A stretch of DNA of 64,000 nucleotides. It comes from Trematomus loennbergii (Eukaryota > Chordata > Actinopteri > Perciformes > Nototheniidae). Position 1 is the first letter of the stretch; every line of letters begins with the position of its first letter. Where the stretch lies: NCBI GenBank assembly GCA_012861695.1, contig JAAOOA010000127.1, positions 24,118,767 to 24,182,766 of the forward strand, written 5' to 3'. A program made the position numbers and the translations under genes. The notes beneath the pieces are model-generated. The model ran no database searches. It was given only the letters and a program-made list of their open reading frames with translations, and was not told where the DNA came from. Shown piece by piece: positions 1 through 11,061 of the stretch.

Positions 1-137
1 CAAACGGGGCATGAGTCCAGGTAATTCTGCCCGGATGCAGCGGACTTTTCCTCCTGCACCTGCTTGCTCTCAGCTTCATTCTCAGCGGTGAAGGCAGCAG
101 CATCCATCGCCTCCTGTTTTCCTGTGCGTACATCCAT
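1..137 (-). CDS. Possible 5' end of an unrecognised minus-strand gene (partial)
   Basis: On the minus strand an ATG at 137-135 in good context (A at -3, G at +4) opens a frame that runs off the left edge, about 45 codons with no stop. The peptide begins MDVRTGKQEAMDAAAF and is acidic and Glu/Gln/Ala-rich, like a disordered N-terminus. I do not recognise it. A second frame is open over the same stretch and there is no splice or homology support. A plus-strand exon ending at the good donor CAG/GTGAGC near 200 is an alternative. Confidence 0.28.
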   Translation of the reverse strand, partial: MDVRTGKQEAMDAAAFTAENEAESKQVQEEKSAASGQNYLDSCPV

Positions 138-791
138 TTCAGTACTTTCAGCTTTCAAGGGTAGATCTCTCCGTGTGTAAAATATTATCCCACACAGGTG
201 AGCAGACCAGTCAATTTCCTCATATAGTTCGCGAAAAAGCACACCTTCATTCCCCCCTACTCTCAGTCAGCTCATGTTTTTGTAGGATGCTAACATGTTA
301 TCTTCACGTAAAAGCGACAATATATCGACTGGAGCACAGACCTGTGGAATAAAAATGGAAAGCCTCCGTGGGGTCTCGTGCTGCAGATGTTGATAGACGA
401 GCTCTTTCAATCCACCGCACGCGCTCGTTGCTGCATGAGAGGGTGGGGTCAAATAGCGCGCGTGCTGATAAGAGGGAAAGCTGAGGATATTTAAACACTG
501 ACACTCATTGTTTCATGTTTTCAAGTTAGTACGAATCCTTGTAGCAGCAGTAGTCGTAATCAATGTCATGAAATTGAATGACTGTAAAAGTGTAGACTGG
601 TAAAGCTTAAGGTTATTATACCCTTTAAATGTGTCAAATTTGAAACACTTTTACCACTAGGTTTTCAGAAAAACAAACAGTTTCAAACGTTTCATACAAA
701 AATAACAAGCATATCTTAGTTTTTACATGTGTAACTAATTAATAAACATGTATTGAATGTGTCTATTTGTCTAAATGTGTTGAAGCTGTTT
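138..791. other. Intergenic, no confident feature
   Basis: The first 300 bases are locally CpG-rich (GCGCGCG near 456), so this could be the promoter side of the putative minus-strand gene. From about 500 it becomes AT-rich with no sustained frame or repeat structure that I can see. Confidence 0.3.
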
Positions 792-799
792 TCTGTATG

Positions 800-1884
800 C
801 AGTGGCGACTGGTCATTAGGGGCAGGTGGGGCACAGCCCCACCTAGTGTCAGCAGAAAGTATTACAAATAATGATTACAAAAATGCAAAAAAAAAATATA
901 TAATATAAAATATATTTTAAGATCATGTTTAATCATCTGATTCGTCTGTACATTGCTGTTTTAGTCTGTGTTCTTCTAATTAGTGTGTCTACAGTCACAG
1001 TGTGTGCCTATTGAGCTGTTTAGAGCCATGTGGGACAAAACCTGATTATGCCCCTTCCTCTCGCTGTGAAGTCAACGGTGACTGTAAAAACTTCACTGCG
1101 CATGCTCAGAGTATTTTGTAATGTAATGTGTGTGGCAAAAAAATAATGACCAGAGGGGCACGGAGCTACCATCCCCACCATACGTCATCTCAAATCATTC
1201 AGAGCTGATTGGCTGTAAGTACGTGTGCCGCGAAAAGTGTGGTGCTTGAAGAGGAGACGAGAGAGCTGCAGTGGCGCGTCCTAAAACCAGGAAGTAAGCA
1301 CAAAAAAGCAATGAGATTTCTCCAGAGGATTTTAGAAAATAGCTCGAAATAAGATCTGTGGGAAACGTACCTGTTAGATAAATGCACGTTTTGATTAGCC
1401 GGATAACATCCACATGTCTACCCTACTTTTATAATTTTTTTATCATAAATCTATGGATTAGATTTATGATAGACTTTTGAAACTACCAGAACATAAGGAG
1501 GACTTTTACAAAAAAGTAATAGAAATGTTTGTCCAGAAGGATAGGCAAATGGACTTCATCTTCAAGTCAAGGTAAGACCGCCATTTTATTGAAAATGGGA
1601 TCTTACTAAGAGAGAACAATTCAATATTTAAATGATAAAATTACATTTTTTGGGTATCCTTTTGTTGAACTGTCTGTTTAAAATTAATCGAAGCATCAGA
1701 CAAAAAAGCTTTTGAAAATAATATTATATTTTGGTTTAGGTCAAAATATAATATTTGTAAACCTGAAGAGTCAGTGCCAGTGCCTCACAGCCATGAACCT
1801 CACTGCACGTCACTGCAGAAGCTTATATATAGACATCTAAGTTTTTTGTGCCCCACCACTTTTGTACATATAAAAACGCCACTG
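800..1884. mobile_element. hAT-type non-autonomous transposon (1,085 bp)
   Basis: The element begins CAGTGGCG and ends CGCCACTG, a perfect 8-bp terminal inverted repeat. It is flanked by a perfect 8-bp target duplication TCTGTATG at 792-799 and 1885-1892. Eight-base duplications with CAG-type ends are diagnostic of hAT. There is no transposase-length frame, so it would need a transposase in trans. The interior holds one exon-like open stretch (1462-1571). Confidence 0.9.
1462..1571 (+). other. Exon-like 110-nt segment inside the hAT element
   Basis: After an acceptor-like ATTAG, a stop-free 110-nt stretch encodes a charged helical peptide (IYDRLLKLPEHKEDFYKK at its start, then VIEMFVQKDRQMDFIFKSR) and ends at a consensus donor AG/GTAAGA. 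Flanking DNA is AT-rich and non-coding. It is either a remnant transposase exon or a captured host exon. I do not recognise the peptide. Confidence 0.35.
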
Positions 1885-1892
1885 TCTGTATG

Positions 1893-2089
1893 TCAAATAC
1901 ACATTTTGGTTAAGTGTCCAACCAGTCTACAAGGTAACCCCCTTTGACAGACACATAAACATAACTATTCCCCTTACTTCATACCAGCTTAACTCAGATT
2001 TCTACCTCAGCGAGCAAGCAAAAGTGTGTGAGCGACCAGTTTTAAAGAAATATCATTGCCTTTGTAGTCCTGGTAATGTTATTTTTCCT
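1893..2089. other. Short spacer between two transposons
   Basis: Unique-looking DNA between the hAT element and the foldback element. No gene or repeat is evident. Confidence 0.3.
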
Positions 2090-2878
2090 TGTGGTAAATC
2101 CGTGTATCTACCAGTGGCGTTTTCTCCCGGAGGCCAAGGGAAGCCAGGCTTCCCCTGTTTTTTCGGATTGTAGTTATAATTTAAATAAATAAATAAAAAC
2201 ACTTTGTTTTGTTTCGATAATTCTCCTTTGCTGTGTGTTGCTGCCGGCCTGTCTCTCCCCCACTCTCATTGAGTATTTTACAAAGAGTGAAACAAACAGC
2301 GCCCCTCTAGATGTTATGGTGAAACAGTAGATTGCATTCACTGTTGCGAGAGGAGGCCAGTCGGATCGGGCTTCCCTTGGAAAAAAATTGAGGGATTGAC
2401 CAATCAGATGAGGCCCACGTGATGCCCCTGCCAACCTGTGATTGGTCAGGGCCATGCCAAGGGAAGCCAGCTGGCTCTGGCTTCCCTTCAGAGGCGGCTG
2501 GCGATTTCACCTGAATAGATGAGATTGTTTATATTTTTAGTTACTTTTGGACTACGGACTGAGCTAATAGAGTGGCGAAGTCCCTCCCACTTACTTCCGG
2601 GGTATGGGACCTTATTTCGGAAAAATTATGCATTGAAGTCAATGGGGAGAGAAAACTTATCTTTCGATCCCGTTTGAATTGTGCCATGAATTACACATAT
2701 GATGTTTGTCAATCTTAAAAAATCATTTCCATGTAAAAAAAGTCACAGTTTGTCTTAAAACTGTTGAAATATAAGACTTTGAAAAATACGAAACTAGAAA
2801 GACTACAAATCCCAGAGTCGCGTAAGTGATGTCACAATTGAGACACTACGATACACGTATAATACCGTTATATACGAT

Positions 2879-2915
2879 CAGCGCCATATAGATAGAATCT
2901 ATCTATATGGCGCTG
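2879..2915. repeat. Perfect palindrome, 18-bp arms with 1-nt loop
   Basis: The arms 2879-2896 and 2898-2915 are exact reverse complements (left arm begins CAGCGCCATATAG), separated by a single A. It lies just upstream of the THAP-like ATG in the nested element. Confidence 0.85.
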
Positions 2916-2940
2916 GCTCAGATAAGATAACTTTCACAAG

Positions 2941-3042
2941 ATGCCTGTGTGCTTAGTACCAGGTTGTTATTATACCAGCAATGGGTCTTGCTTGTTCTTT
3001 TGCTTCCCGTCTGATGAAAGAGGAGTGTGTGGATCAAGCTAG
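2941..3042 (+). pseudogene. THAP-like N-terminal fragment (33 codons) in nested transposon
   Basis: An ATG at 2941 opens a 33-codon frame beginning MPVCLVPGCYYTSNGSC and continuing with an FCFPSDE stretch before a stop. Spacing of the first cysteine pair (C-x4-C) and the later FP motif resemble the start of a THAP zinc finger, found in P-element transposases and the THAP protein family. The second half of the finger is absent, so it is a fragment, or the first exon of a former transposase. Confidence 0.35.
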
Positions 3043-4154
3043 CTAGTAGCTAGCACGTTAGTTAGCATTACAGCCTTGTCATTGTTATTAGCCTTAACAT
3101 GAAGTAACATTAAGTAACCCAAAATGTTAAACAGTAAGAGTAGTAGTCATATTTCGTGAACCCTTTGAATAGTACTGTCACCGGTGTGATCATTCTATAA
3201 TACACCATTTAAGCCCGGGGGAGAAATGCTAACGCTAACGCTAGCGATCTTCTCTACTTCATGCTATCTGCACAAATGGTTGACATTAAACATTAAAACG
3301 ACCGGGCAGTTCAGAGAGAATCGAAGGCAGGCAGGCAGCTTTGCATGACATTCTTCAGGACGTGTTTCATTGTGGTGATAGTGTGAGGGTAGCCAATCGG
3401 TTTGTTGACAGTAGTGACGGCCATCTTGGTGACGTGTGTTGTTCTGTGAGACCAGAGATGTAGTTCATTGAGCGGTTCACACAAACAAATGTGTTACTTC
3501 ACAGTTTTACGACACATTTTATTTTTTTTGACTTGCAAAATTATCTTTTAAATTGACAAACATCATATGTGTAATTCGTGGCACAATTCAAACGGGATCG
3601 AAAGATAATCTTTGTCTCTCCATTGACTTCAATGCATAACTTTTCCGAAATAAGGTCCCATGGGGCTCACCGGAAGGGGAGGGACTTCGCCACTCTATTA
3701 CAGAGACGAGGACTGTTGCTGCACTTGCCGTGTGTTAGAAAGGGAAGGGAAGAGAAGGTGGACTATCGCATGCAAATGTTTCTGTACATAATTGTTTTGA
3801 ATTCATGTGTTTCATACACGCCTACTGATACTTTGATGTGTACATAAAACGTTAAAGGTCTCCTGATTTACTTTGTGAATGAATGCTTCTTTTTTATTCA
3901 TTACCGAATCTGCACTGCGCATTGAGCGGCTGGTATTGCATTTGGGGGGGGGTGTGTCTGCATAAATTAATAAGAAAATGCTTAAATTAATAAACGAGAG
4001 TTTCGGCTGGAGAGTGCGTGCGGTTAGATAACAGGCGTGTGCAAGTCCTGCATCTGTGTGATACAAATGTGTGTAAAATGATACCGGGCGCTGTAATCAC
4101 TCATCTGGCAAAAAAATGGGCTTCCCCTACATTTTTCCCCACGCCACGCTACTG

Positions 4155-4498
4155 GTATCTACCGTCCATTTGTTTTTCTTTATTACACAAGTAAGCGGAA
4201 GAGCGTCTGAGAGGCCTTTTTGCTTTTTACCTTAACTAGATGGTCTAATGGTCCTTGGAGCGAGGGCGGGGCGAAACTCACGGAAGTGATTTCAAAACAA
4301 AAGAACTCGTTTGCTTGGAACGGTGACAATATTATAAACAAGGTGAATTTAGCGATCAAAACGAAAAAAGCCAAGACACATTTTGAGTCCAGAAAACTAA
4401 TGTTATTAAGGGCTGTAAATATAATAAGCCTATGTATAAAATGGACAACATTGTAAGGAGATTTAAACTACAGCGTTTCTGCACTGCGGTCAACTCCG
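4155..4498 (+). repeat. Left foldback arm, middle piece
   Basis: Matches the reverse complement of about 11670-11998 with scattered substitutions and small indels. Partial open frames in it are broken in one copy or the other and are not genes. Confidence 0.75.
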
Positions 4499-6984
4499 CC
4501 GTCTCTCGCATTTGTTTTTTCAAATCAGCTGCTCTTCATTTTTTTTCAAGAATGCATGTTTTTCTTTTAATAAGCATTAAAAAACATTTCTTCCTGAGAC
4601 TGATATTGTTGGACAGAGTATTTTAAGAGGATGTGGTAGACATGATATCAGCACTACTTCCAGTCAGTACTCCAGCAGCAGCATTTTTACACCTTGGAAA
4701 GTCTTTAGAGTCTGGCCTGGATAGCTGGTCTATCCTTCAGCACACTGACACACTCTGTCACTCTTGTTGGCCTCTTATGATGCTGCTGTCTTTTAATATA
4801 TGATTATTTCTCAGCCGCTAGTTAATTCCTCGCAGATTCATCAGCCTCATCCTTCCATCAGTCCCAGTCAACGCCTCCAGCACACTTCCAGTGTCTGACT
4901 CCATATGATATTGTCCTGATGCTGTAAGGGTGATGCCCCATGATCACAAAATGACCCCTCTAGAGTCTGAGTGCCAAGGACCTCATATTATGTCTGTCAT
5001 TAATGTTACATCACCCATTATAACAATTTTCTTTCCTTTTTTCTCTTCTCTTAACTGTAAAGTCCTTTTCCTGCACCATTTTAAGGCTTCAAAACAGGCA
5101 TTTTTACTGTACGTGTTTGGAGAAATGACACAATCAATGGCCCAGAATTGTACTTTATAAACTATGAATCTTGTGGTGCTTGAAAAAATACACACTGGCT
5201 AAGCCGGCCAGGATATATATGCCTTTTTTGGAGCCCTTTTTTGCAATATGTATTCAAATGTAACTATTTAAACAAACCACTATCTGAGGATAATACAAGC
5301 AACCAAATGTTAAGGAAATTGTGCAATCAAATGTGTTAACAAATGTGTTAACATTGCTAACCAGTTTCTCTGATTAGGTCATCTCTCTGGGAGTGAACCT
5401 TAAATGTATGTGTGGTCAACAGACGTGTTTAGGGGGTGAGGTTTTGCATACTGTGTCTGAGGGGTATCTGTATATCCAAATGTCTTGTAGGGTGTGATGG
5501 TTTTGCATACAGTGCCAGAGGGGGTATCAGCTGGCCTCCCAGAATGTTGTTGTAATGTAAATCTGCTTTACATGTCTCTCTTATAAAGAGAGCCTGTTTT
5601 ACTCAGAACAGTACGTTCTCCGTTGGAGGGGACGTCATACTTGCAAGTATAAAGATCCTTATTGCTTTTAATACGAATATTGTGTTGCTGTACGTTTGTT
5701 ACTTAACTGATTATTCTCTCTAGACCACAGCTGATTTTAAAGCTGCTACGACACATAAAACGCCCTTTATCTAGAGAGCCATTGAAGCCCATGAAGAATT
5801 TATCCTTCCACAAATCTTTTCATCTGCTGTATTAATAAAGTTGCCACGTGTTTTCAAATTCAAATTAAGGCACTATCTGTGCAGAACATTACAAATATTC
5901 TTAACTTGCAGTATTTTATTTTTAAAGTGTTCAGAAAGACTGCATCAATGATATGCTATATATCTCTATATAATATCAATATTGTTATTAACTTCAACCA
6001 AAGTCAATTTAAATAGTGGGCAAAAATGGGTTAATTGCCATGGATGTGGTTTTGATATAGTTTACGTTCAATTTCAACTATTTTAGGCAGAAAAACGTAT
6101 ATATAGACTAAACCTTTTTTAATAATTTACTATAATTTAGAAAGGTTTTTGTGAGAAATATTTCAAAAGTAAACTTTTTTTCCTTTTGTATTTAAATTTG
6201 AAATGTTTGCACACAACATTATTAATTTATACATTTTTATCATTTAAAAAAATTATGAATCCATTTATTTTGTTGTATTTCCTTGAGACTGGGGAAGATA
6301 TCCAGCAGTTCAACATGCAAATGTCGTAATACAAGTAAGTATAAGTATAACATGGACAAGTAAATACAAAAAGTTTAGTAGGAGGATGTGGATTTATTTT
6401 TCTCTCACCTTGTAATTACACAATCAAACCATCTATAATTTAGCTCTGGCCTTCACTCACAAAAAAACATTTTGTTGAATTGGACACATTTTTCGAAGCT
6501 CTATTGACTGATATGCAATGACTGGGACTGATGGAAGAATCTGAGAGGAATGAACTAGCGGCAGAGAAATAATCCTATTTAAAAGACAGCATTGTCATAA
6601 GAGGCCAACAAGAGTCACAAGGGTTTGTCACTTTGCTGAAGGATAGTTGTGACCAGCTATCCAGGCCAGTCTCTAAAGACTTTCCAAGGGGTAAAAATGC
6701 TGCTGCTGGAGTACTGACTGGAAGTATTGCTGATATCATGTCTACCATATCCTCTTAAAATACTCTGTCCAACAATATAAGTCTCATGAAGAAAGGTGTT
6801 TTAACGCTTATTCAAAATAGCAAAGAAACATGCATTCTTGTACTCAGGAGGGGACATTGACAGAGGATTACTCAAAAAGTACTTCATAGTACTTGTGGGA
6901 GTTGTTTCACTCGTACTGAGTCCAACAGTGTCAATCTCAAGAAGAACTAATGGCAGAAAAAATAATAACAAACTCGAGAGACGG
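4499..6984. mobile_element. Second foldback element (about 2.5 kb) interrupting the left arm
   Basis: The uninterrupted counterpart in the right arm (near 11635-11665) shows that 4499-6984 is an insertion. Its ends are a 10-bp inverted repeat CCGTCTCTCG / CGAGAGACGG. Just inside lie longer inverted arms 4548-4870 and 6521-6839, about 85-90% identical by eye. The core is AT-rich and contains a possible solo LTR. No transposase frame is visible. Confidence 0.65.
5330..5720 (+). repeat. Possible solo LTR
   Basis: The stretch has LTR-like order: two imperfect upstream repeats around GGTTTTGCATAC (near 5440 and 5508), a TATA-like CTTATAAAGAG at about 5580, an AATAAA-like signal region near 5650, and a T-rich tail. 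Clear TG...CA ends and a target duplication are not established, and no internal retroelement genes are present. Confidence 0.3.
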
Positions 6985-7560
6985 TGTTACCGTTTAACTG
7001 GTGACGCGGGGGAACTCGTGACGTTCTATAAAATACATATACACATTTCGATCGCTTCTTCTGTCGTTTACATTAATCTTTTGGTATATTTGGCTGGATA
7101 GGAACACTTTGATGCACATTCAGTACCAGTGTGTGAGGTTGTGTTTGCGATGCCGATATCCGGACGCGTACAGCGAGGACTATAAAATGACAATGAGGTG
7201 ACTGGGGATGTCTGTTCAAACCATTGCACGTTTGAATAAATCATTTAAACCAGTTATTTTTGCCAGACTTATTACTGAATATCGTTCTTAATGTGATACC
7301 AAGTCCATCTGAGACCCGTGTACACCTTCAGACAGCCTCCAAGTGAAGCACACGTTGTTTACTCACAGTTTGAAAGCAGCGTGGAGAAGTCTTCAGCTGT
7401 GGAGCTGTGATCCGCCCAGTTTAACTTGTGATACAACTTCTGTTCTGTGGCTATCAACCAGCAATCATGTTTAATATTAAAGACTACACACATGTATCCC
7501 TTATCAAAACGGTATTCTGCACTTTGCAGCACTTATCCAGATAAGATGTGACTGTTTACT
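6985..7560 (+). repeat. Left foldback arm, inner piece
   Basis: Reverse complement of about 11062-11635 at roughly 95% identity by eye. It ends abruptly at 7560 where the unique core starts. The stretch encoding an 84-codon frame in the right arm is frameshifted here. Confidence 0.85.
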
Positions 7561-8370
7561 CGTTTTGCAAAGATAGCAGAAATGTCATTGCTGCATGTGT
7601 AGGGATATTGTGTTGGATATTTAGACTGTAAAATGCTGCTTGGTCATTCATTTTGGTCTCCGCAAACAATATTATGAATCCTCTATTCAAACATATAATT
7701 CAGTGTCCATCGACATGAAAATAACTAAAAAGTTCATGCTGGACTCAAACCCGAGTCCCAACAGCAAAAATCACTCAAGTCCTGCGCGTTGTGAGTGAGC
7801 CACGAATCGTTACGACATATTCGTTCATCACAGCTACATTTTTACACATTAACATTGTTAAAAGATTCAGAAAAATGCAAGCCAACCATCATTTATAATG
7901 CGAGCGAATTTATGTACACTTAAGCCATATAATATACATATTATAGTAGGCATTTGCTTTTAAATAGTATAGCCTACTGACTGATGTCTGTATCAAGTCT
8001 CATTAAGACCCACCGAGATCAGATATCCTAGTTTATCAGCCTGCGAGCCCACATTATGTTGTGATAAGTGGTCATTTTACATATAAATGTATTCCAGTGC
8101 ACACATTAAGTTATATATATAAATATAAATATGCTAATCAGGCCATGTGTTTCGTTATGTAGTATAATCATCACCGACAGATGGAAAGACAACAATAACA
8201 AGGAATTCATATTAATATTACCAAGTTACACAGAAATAGATACAACATATAAGACAAAATAACACAAAGATAAAAGCATAAACGTTAAGATAGAAACGAA
8301 AACATGTTCACAGCAGAGTAAAAATTATGAATTATGTGTTTGTAGTTCTCAACGTATGTGAGTATTATTT
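7561..8370. other. Core of foldback element, unrecognised
   Basis: AT-rich sequence with no sustained open frame or recognised transposase motif. Confidence 0.35.
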
Positions 8371-9908
8371 CATTTCATTTCAAACCTTTATTTATCCAGG
8401 TTGTATCCCATTGAGATCATTGATCTCTTTTTCAAGGGAGACCAGAGGCCTGTACTACGAAGCTGGTTCAACCTAACCTGGATATGTTGGAGTTAGCCGG
8501 TTGGCCTAAGCCAAAACATACGCGCTGGCGCTAAGCTGTACTACGACGCTGGTTATCAAGTGTATCGCTCAAGCCAGCCGTGTCCTATCTAGTTAGGTGC
8601 GCGTTCACATGAAAGGGGTGGTATTTGGAGCATTCGACCAATCTCAAACACGGAGAAGCGTACTGACAGCGCAGCGTCATACTTCCTGAATGAAAAGTGA
8701 ACTTTAATATTAGTCAAATATGAAGAAGTTAAACTTTAAACATCCATGACTTAAACACTTTATCCAGGATAAAAGCCACATAGCTGCACCTGCAAGGTGA
8801 ATACAGCTGGTAAAAGAAAAGTGTTTGAATGCGTACATTAACAGGTTTATGAAATCACTGCCCCGTCCAAGACACGAGTGGATCTGACTTTAATTAGGAG
8901 AATTTGACTCGAGTGTTTCGTCAACTTAATGTGTTGCTTAAAATAATACTTCTGCATACAGTATGTGACACTGTGAGTGTTGCACGGCCAGATACGGCTC
9001 AGCTGACTCAGATAAGATATATGATACATTATGATGTGATGAATATGAATGATAATGGGACACATCTACGTCTGCACTCACAGTGCCGCGGACTGTACTT
9101 AATGTTACTCTGATCCGGTTACTTATGTCGTGGCAGATATTTAAGTAAGCTTTCTTAACGCTAATATTATAATAGTCAGATTGCTCTGAAGATGGGAGGG
9201 GATATTCTATTAATTTTCACGTTCACACAGTCAGTTGATTTTGGCCGGCAGTCTTTCCTGCAACGGCAGTTTTTCTGTATTTCCTCTATCCTGTAATATG
9301 AATTGATCGCTTTAAACTCCGCACACGGAGCTCTGATTGGTCAGCAGGCGTGCTTTCACTGAGTTGATCTCTTAGCCTGCCACCTAACCTGCTCCGGAGC
9401 AGGTTTGCCGCTCAGCATAAGTTACCATGGAAATCTAGCCTGCTAAAAAGAGAACCAGCGTCGTAGGACCGGAAAGCCCGAGATTTCCCTGAATTTAGCC
9501 GGCTAAGCGAAAATCCAGCTTCGTAGTACAGGCCTCTGCTCAAGTAGGTTCCACATGAAACATTAAAAACATAAACAGAACAACAAAAGGACATCATACA
9601 GTAGCATTACAGGGATTACAATTTACATACTATCCACATGCACAGGTACCAACAGCTTCCGATTCAGTAGCATCCAACCGAGCTTTAAAAACATTTAGTG
9701 GCACCAGATTGCTCAGTTTCCATTTAATTGCAGACTATTCCAGGACAGTGGAGCTGCGCATCTAAATGCTATTTCCCTAAGACAGTCCTAGCAGTTGGCA
9801 CATTTAATAAAACCACAGCATGCGATCTCAGGCAGTAGCCACTTACAATTCGCCGTGAGATCAGGGAGCAGATGTAGGATGGAAGTTTCCCTAACATGGC
9901 CTTTATAT
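8371..9908. repeat. Old fish interspersed repeat, split by a later insertion
   Basis: 8371-8443 has a composition I recall from common fish repeats (CTTTATTTATCCAGGTTG, then a CATTGAGATC motif and TTTTTCAAGGGAGACC). It resumes at 9538 (GCTCAAGTAGG...) and appears to continue past the next insertion at 10898-11061. Non-coding. The family name is not assigned. Confidence 0.45.
8444..9537. mobile_element. Terminal-inverted-repeat transposon (about 1.1 kb)
   Basis: The ends are perfect inverted repeats: AGAGGCCTGTACTACGAAGC at the left and its complement at 9518-9537. A related motif recurs inside each end (CTGTACTACGACGCTGG near 8537 and CCAGCGTCGTAG near 9456). The host repeat reads continuously across the junction when the element is removed. 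No transposase frame. The superfamily is not assigned. Confidence 0.75.
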
Positions 9909-10316
9909 TAGGGCTGTCAAGTTAACGCGTTAATAACGCGTTAACGCAAAAAAAAATTAACGCCACTAATTATTTTAACGCGATTAACGCATGTGTATTT
10001 TTTGTCCTCGGCCCCCGTAGTTTCAGAGCGCATCGAGTTTAAAATACCATCGACAAGCTGATGCTGACAGCCCCGCTGATGCTGACAGCCCCGCTCCTAC
10101 CGCCCGCTTGTGGCAGACCACACTTCCACGCTCACTGGCAGGCCCGGACTGGCCATCGGGAGGACCGGGAGGGAGTGTGTATGTGTGGCGCGACTCGCGC
10201 GAGCGAGGCACACCTTACGTGTTGTTGTTAGCATCTGGTGCTAGCTAGCTGCGCTAACGGATATAAGGAGCTGTTTCAATACATTTCGCCGACAACTGCG
10301 CCGAGCACTTGACTTT

Positions 10317-10445
10317 ATGCAGGTAGCCAGACAGTGGGACATTGTACGAAAAGTCAGCACACGCAACATGATTGCAGCATCCAGGCAGCTCCCGTTGGAG
10401 CATATATGCCTTGAGCTGCACATAGCTCCTCCAACGATCCATCAC
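10317..10445 (+). pseudogene. hAT transposase fragment
   Basis: A short open frame includes TRNMIAASRQLPLEHICLEL, which resembles the DN-x-NM...A...LPxxHxxCxAH region before the second catalytic motif in ZBED-type hAT transposases. The aspartate and final histidine of that region are not preserved, and the frame runs into (CA)n. It marks the element as a deletion derivative of an autonomous hAT. Confidence 0.4.
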
Positions 10446-10448
10446 AGT

Positions 10449-10521
10449 GTTCCACACACACACAACACACACCACACACACACACCACACACACACCACA
10501 CACACACACCACACAAACACA

Positions 10522-10559
<38 letters not shown>

Positions 10560-10590
10560 CACAACACACACACACACACACACACGCACA
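10449..10590. repeat. (CA)n microsatellite
   Basis: Imperfect CA dinucleotide tract with CACCACAC interruptions. It creates spurious long open frames on both strands. Confidence 0.95.
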
Positions 10591-11061
10591 CAATTATTGT
10601 ATGAGAGAGGTTCCAGGTTGAATTGAAGCGAATATTTGTAATGTTCAGAGGTTGTTGTGTTTAATATTCATGAGAATATTTGTCATTGTTCAAATGATAA
10701 TAAACAAACATATAAAGCATATTTGTCCACTCATATGTTGATAAGAGTATTAAAAACTTGAAAGATATCCCTCTAAGGTACATTTAGAACAGATAAAAAA
10801 TGTGCGATTAATTTGCGATTAATCGCGATTAACTATGGACAATCATGCGATTAATCGCGATTAAATATTTTAATCGACTGACAGCCCTACTTTATATATA
10901 AAAATGTACCAGTGACTGAGCCTCCGTACAGTTAGTGAAGGCAGACCAGCCCTTGCATACAGGGTACAGTGATGGGTTAATGCTTTACAGTTTGTCACAA
11001 ATCTCAGTATCCTCGTCATTCGGTTTGTGTCGCTGTATCGATGCATAACGAAAGTTAACCA

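Larger units (their letters stand above)
2565..3700. mobile_element. Nested inverted-repeat element with ~155-bp arms
   Basis: The left arm (about 2565-2722) and right arm (about 3546-3700) are near-identical reverse complements beginning TAATAGAGTGGCGAAGTCCC. The interior carries a palindrome and a short THAP-like reading frame. I could not define a target duplication. The THAP-like codons hint at a P-element or other THAP-bearing superfamily, by inference only. Confidence 0.65.
2112..4154. mobile_element. hAT-type non-autonomous transposon (2,043 bp) nested in the foldback left arm
   Basis: It starts CAGTGGCG and ends GCTACTG, with the subterminal sequence also inverted. The 8-bp duplication GTATCTAC sits at 2104-2111 and 4155-4162. 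The empty site is preserved at the other end of the host foldback element near 11992-12003, where the same motif is uninterrupted, which proves the insertion. It contains a further nested inverted-repeat element at 2565-3700. Confidence 0.9.
9909..10889. mobile_element. hAT-type transposon (981 bp) with transposase relic
   Basis: It starts TAGGGCTGTCAA and ends CTGACAGCCCTA and is flanked by a perfect 8-bp duplication CTTTATAT (9901-9908, 10890-10897). The subterminal DNA is rich in TTAACGCG and GATTAATCGC motifs at opposite ends, typical of this fish hAT group. The interior holds a (CA)n tract and a short stretch resembling a hAT transposase. Confidence 0.92.

Noticed and set aside
10254..10604. 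Overlapping open frames rich in Cys/Val or His/Thr on both strands
   Set aside because: They are translations of the (CA)n tract inside a hAT element.
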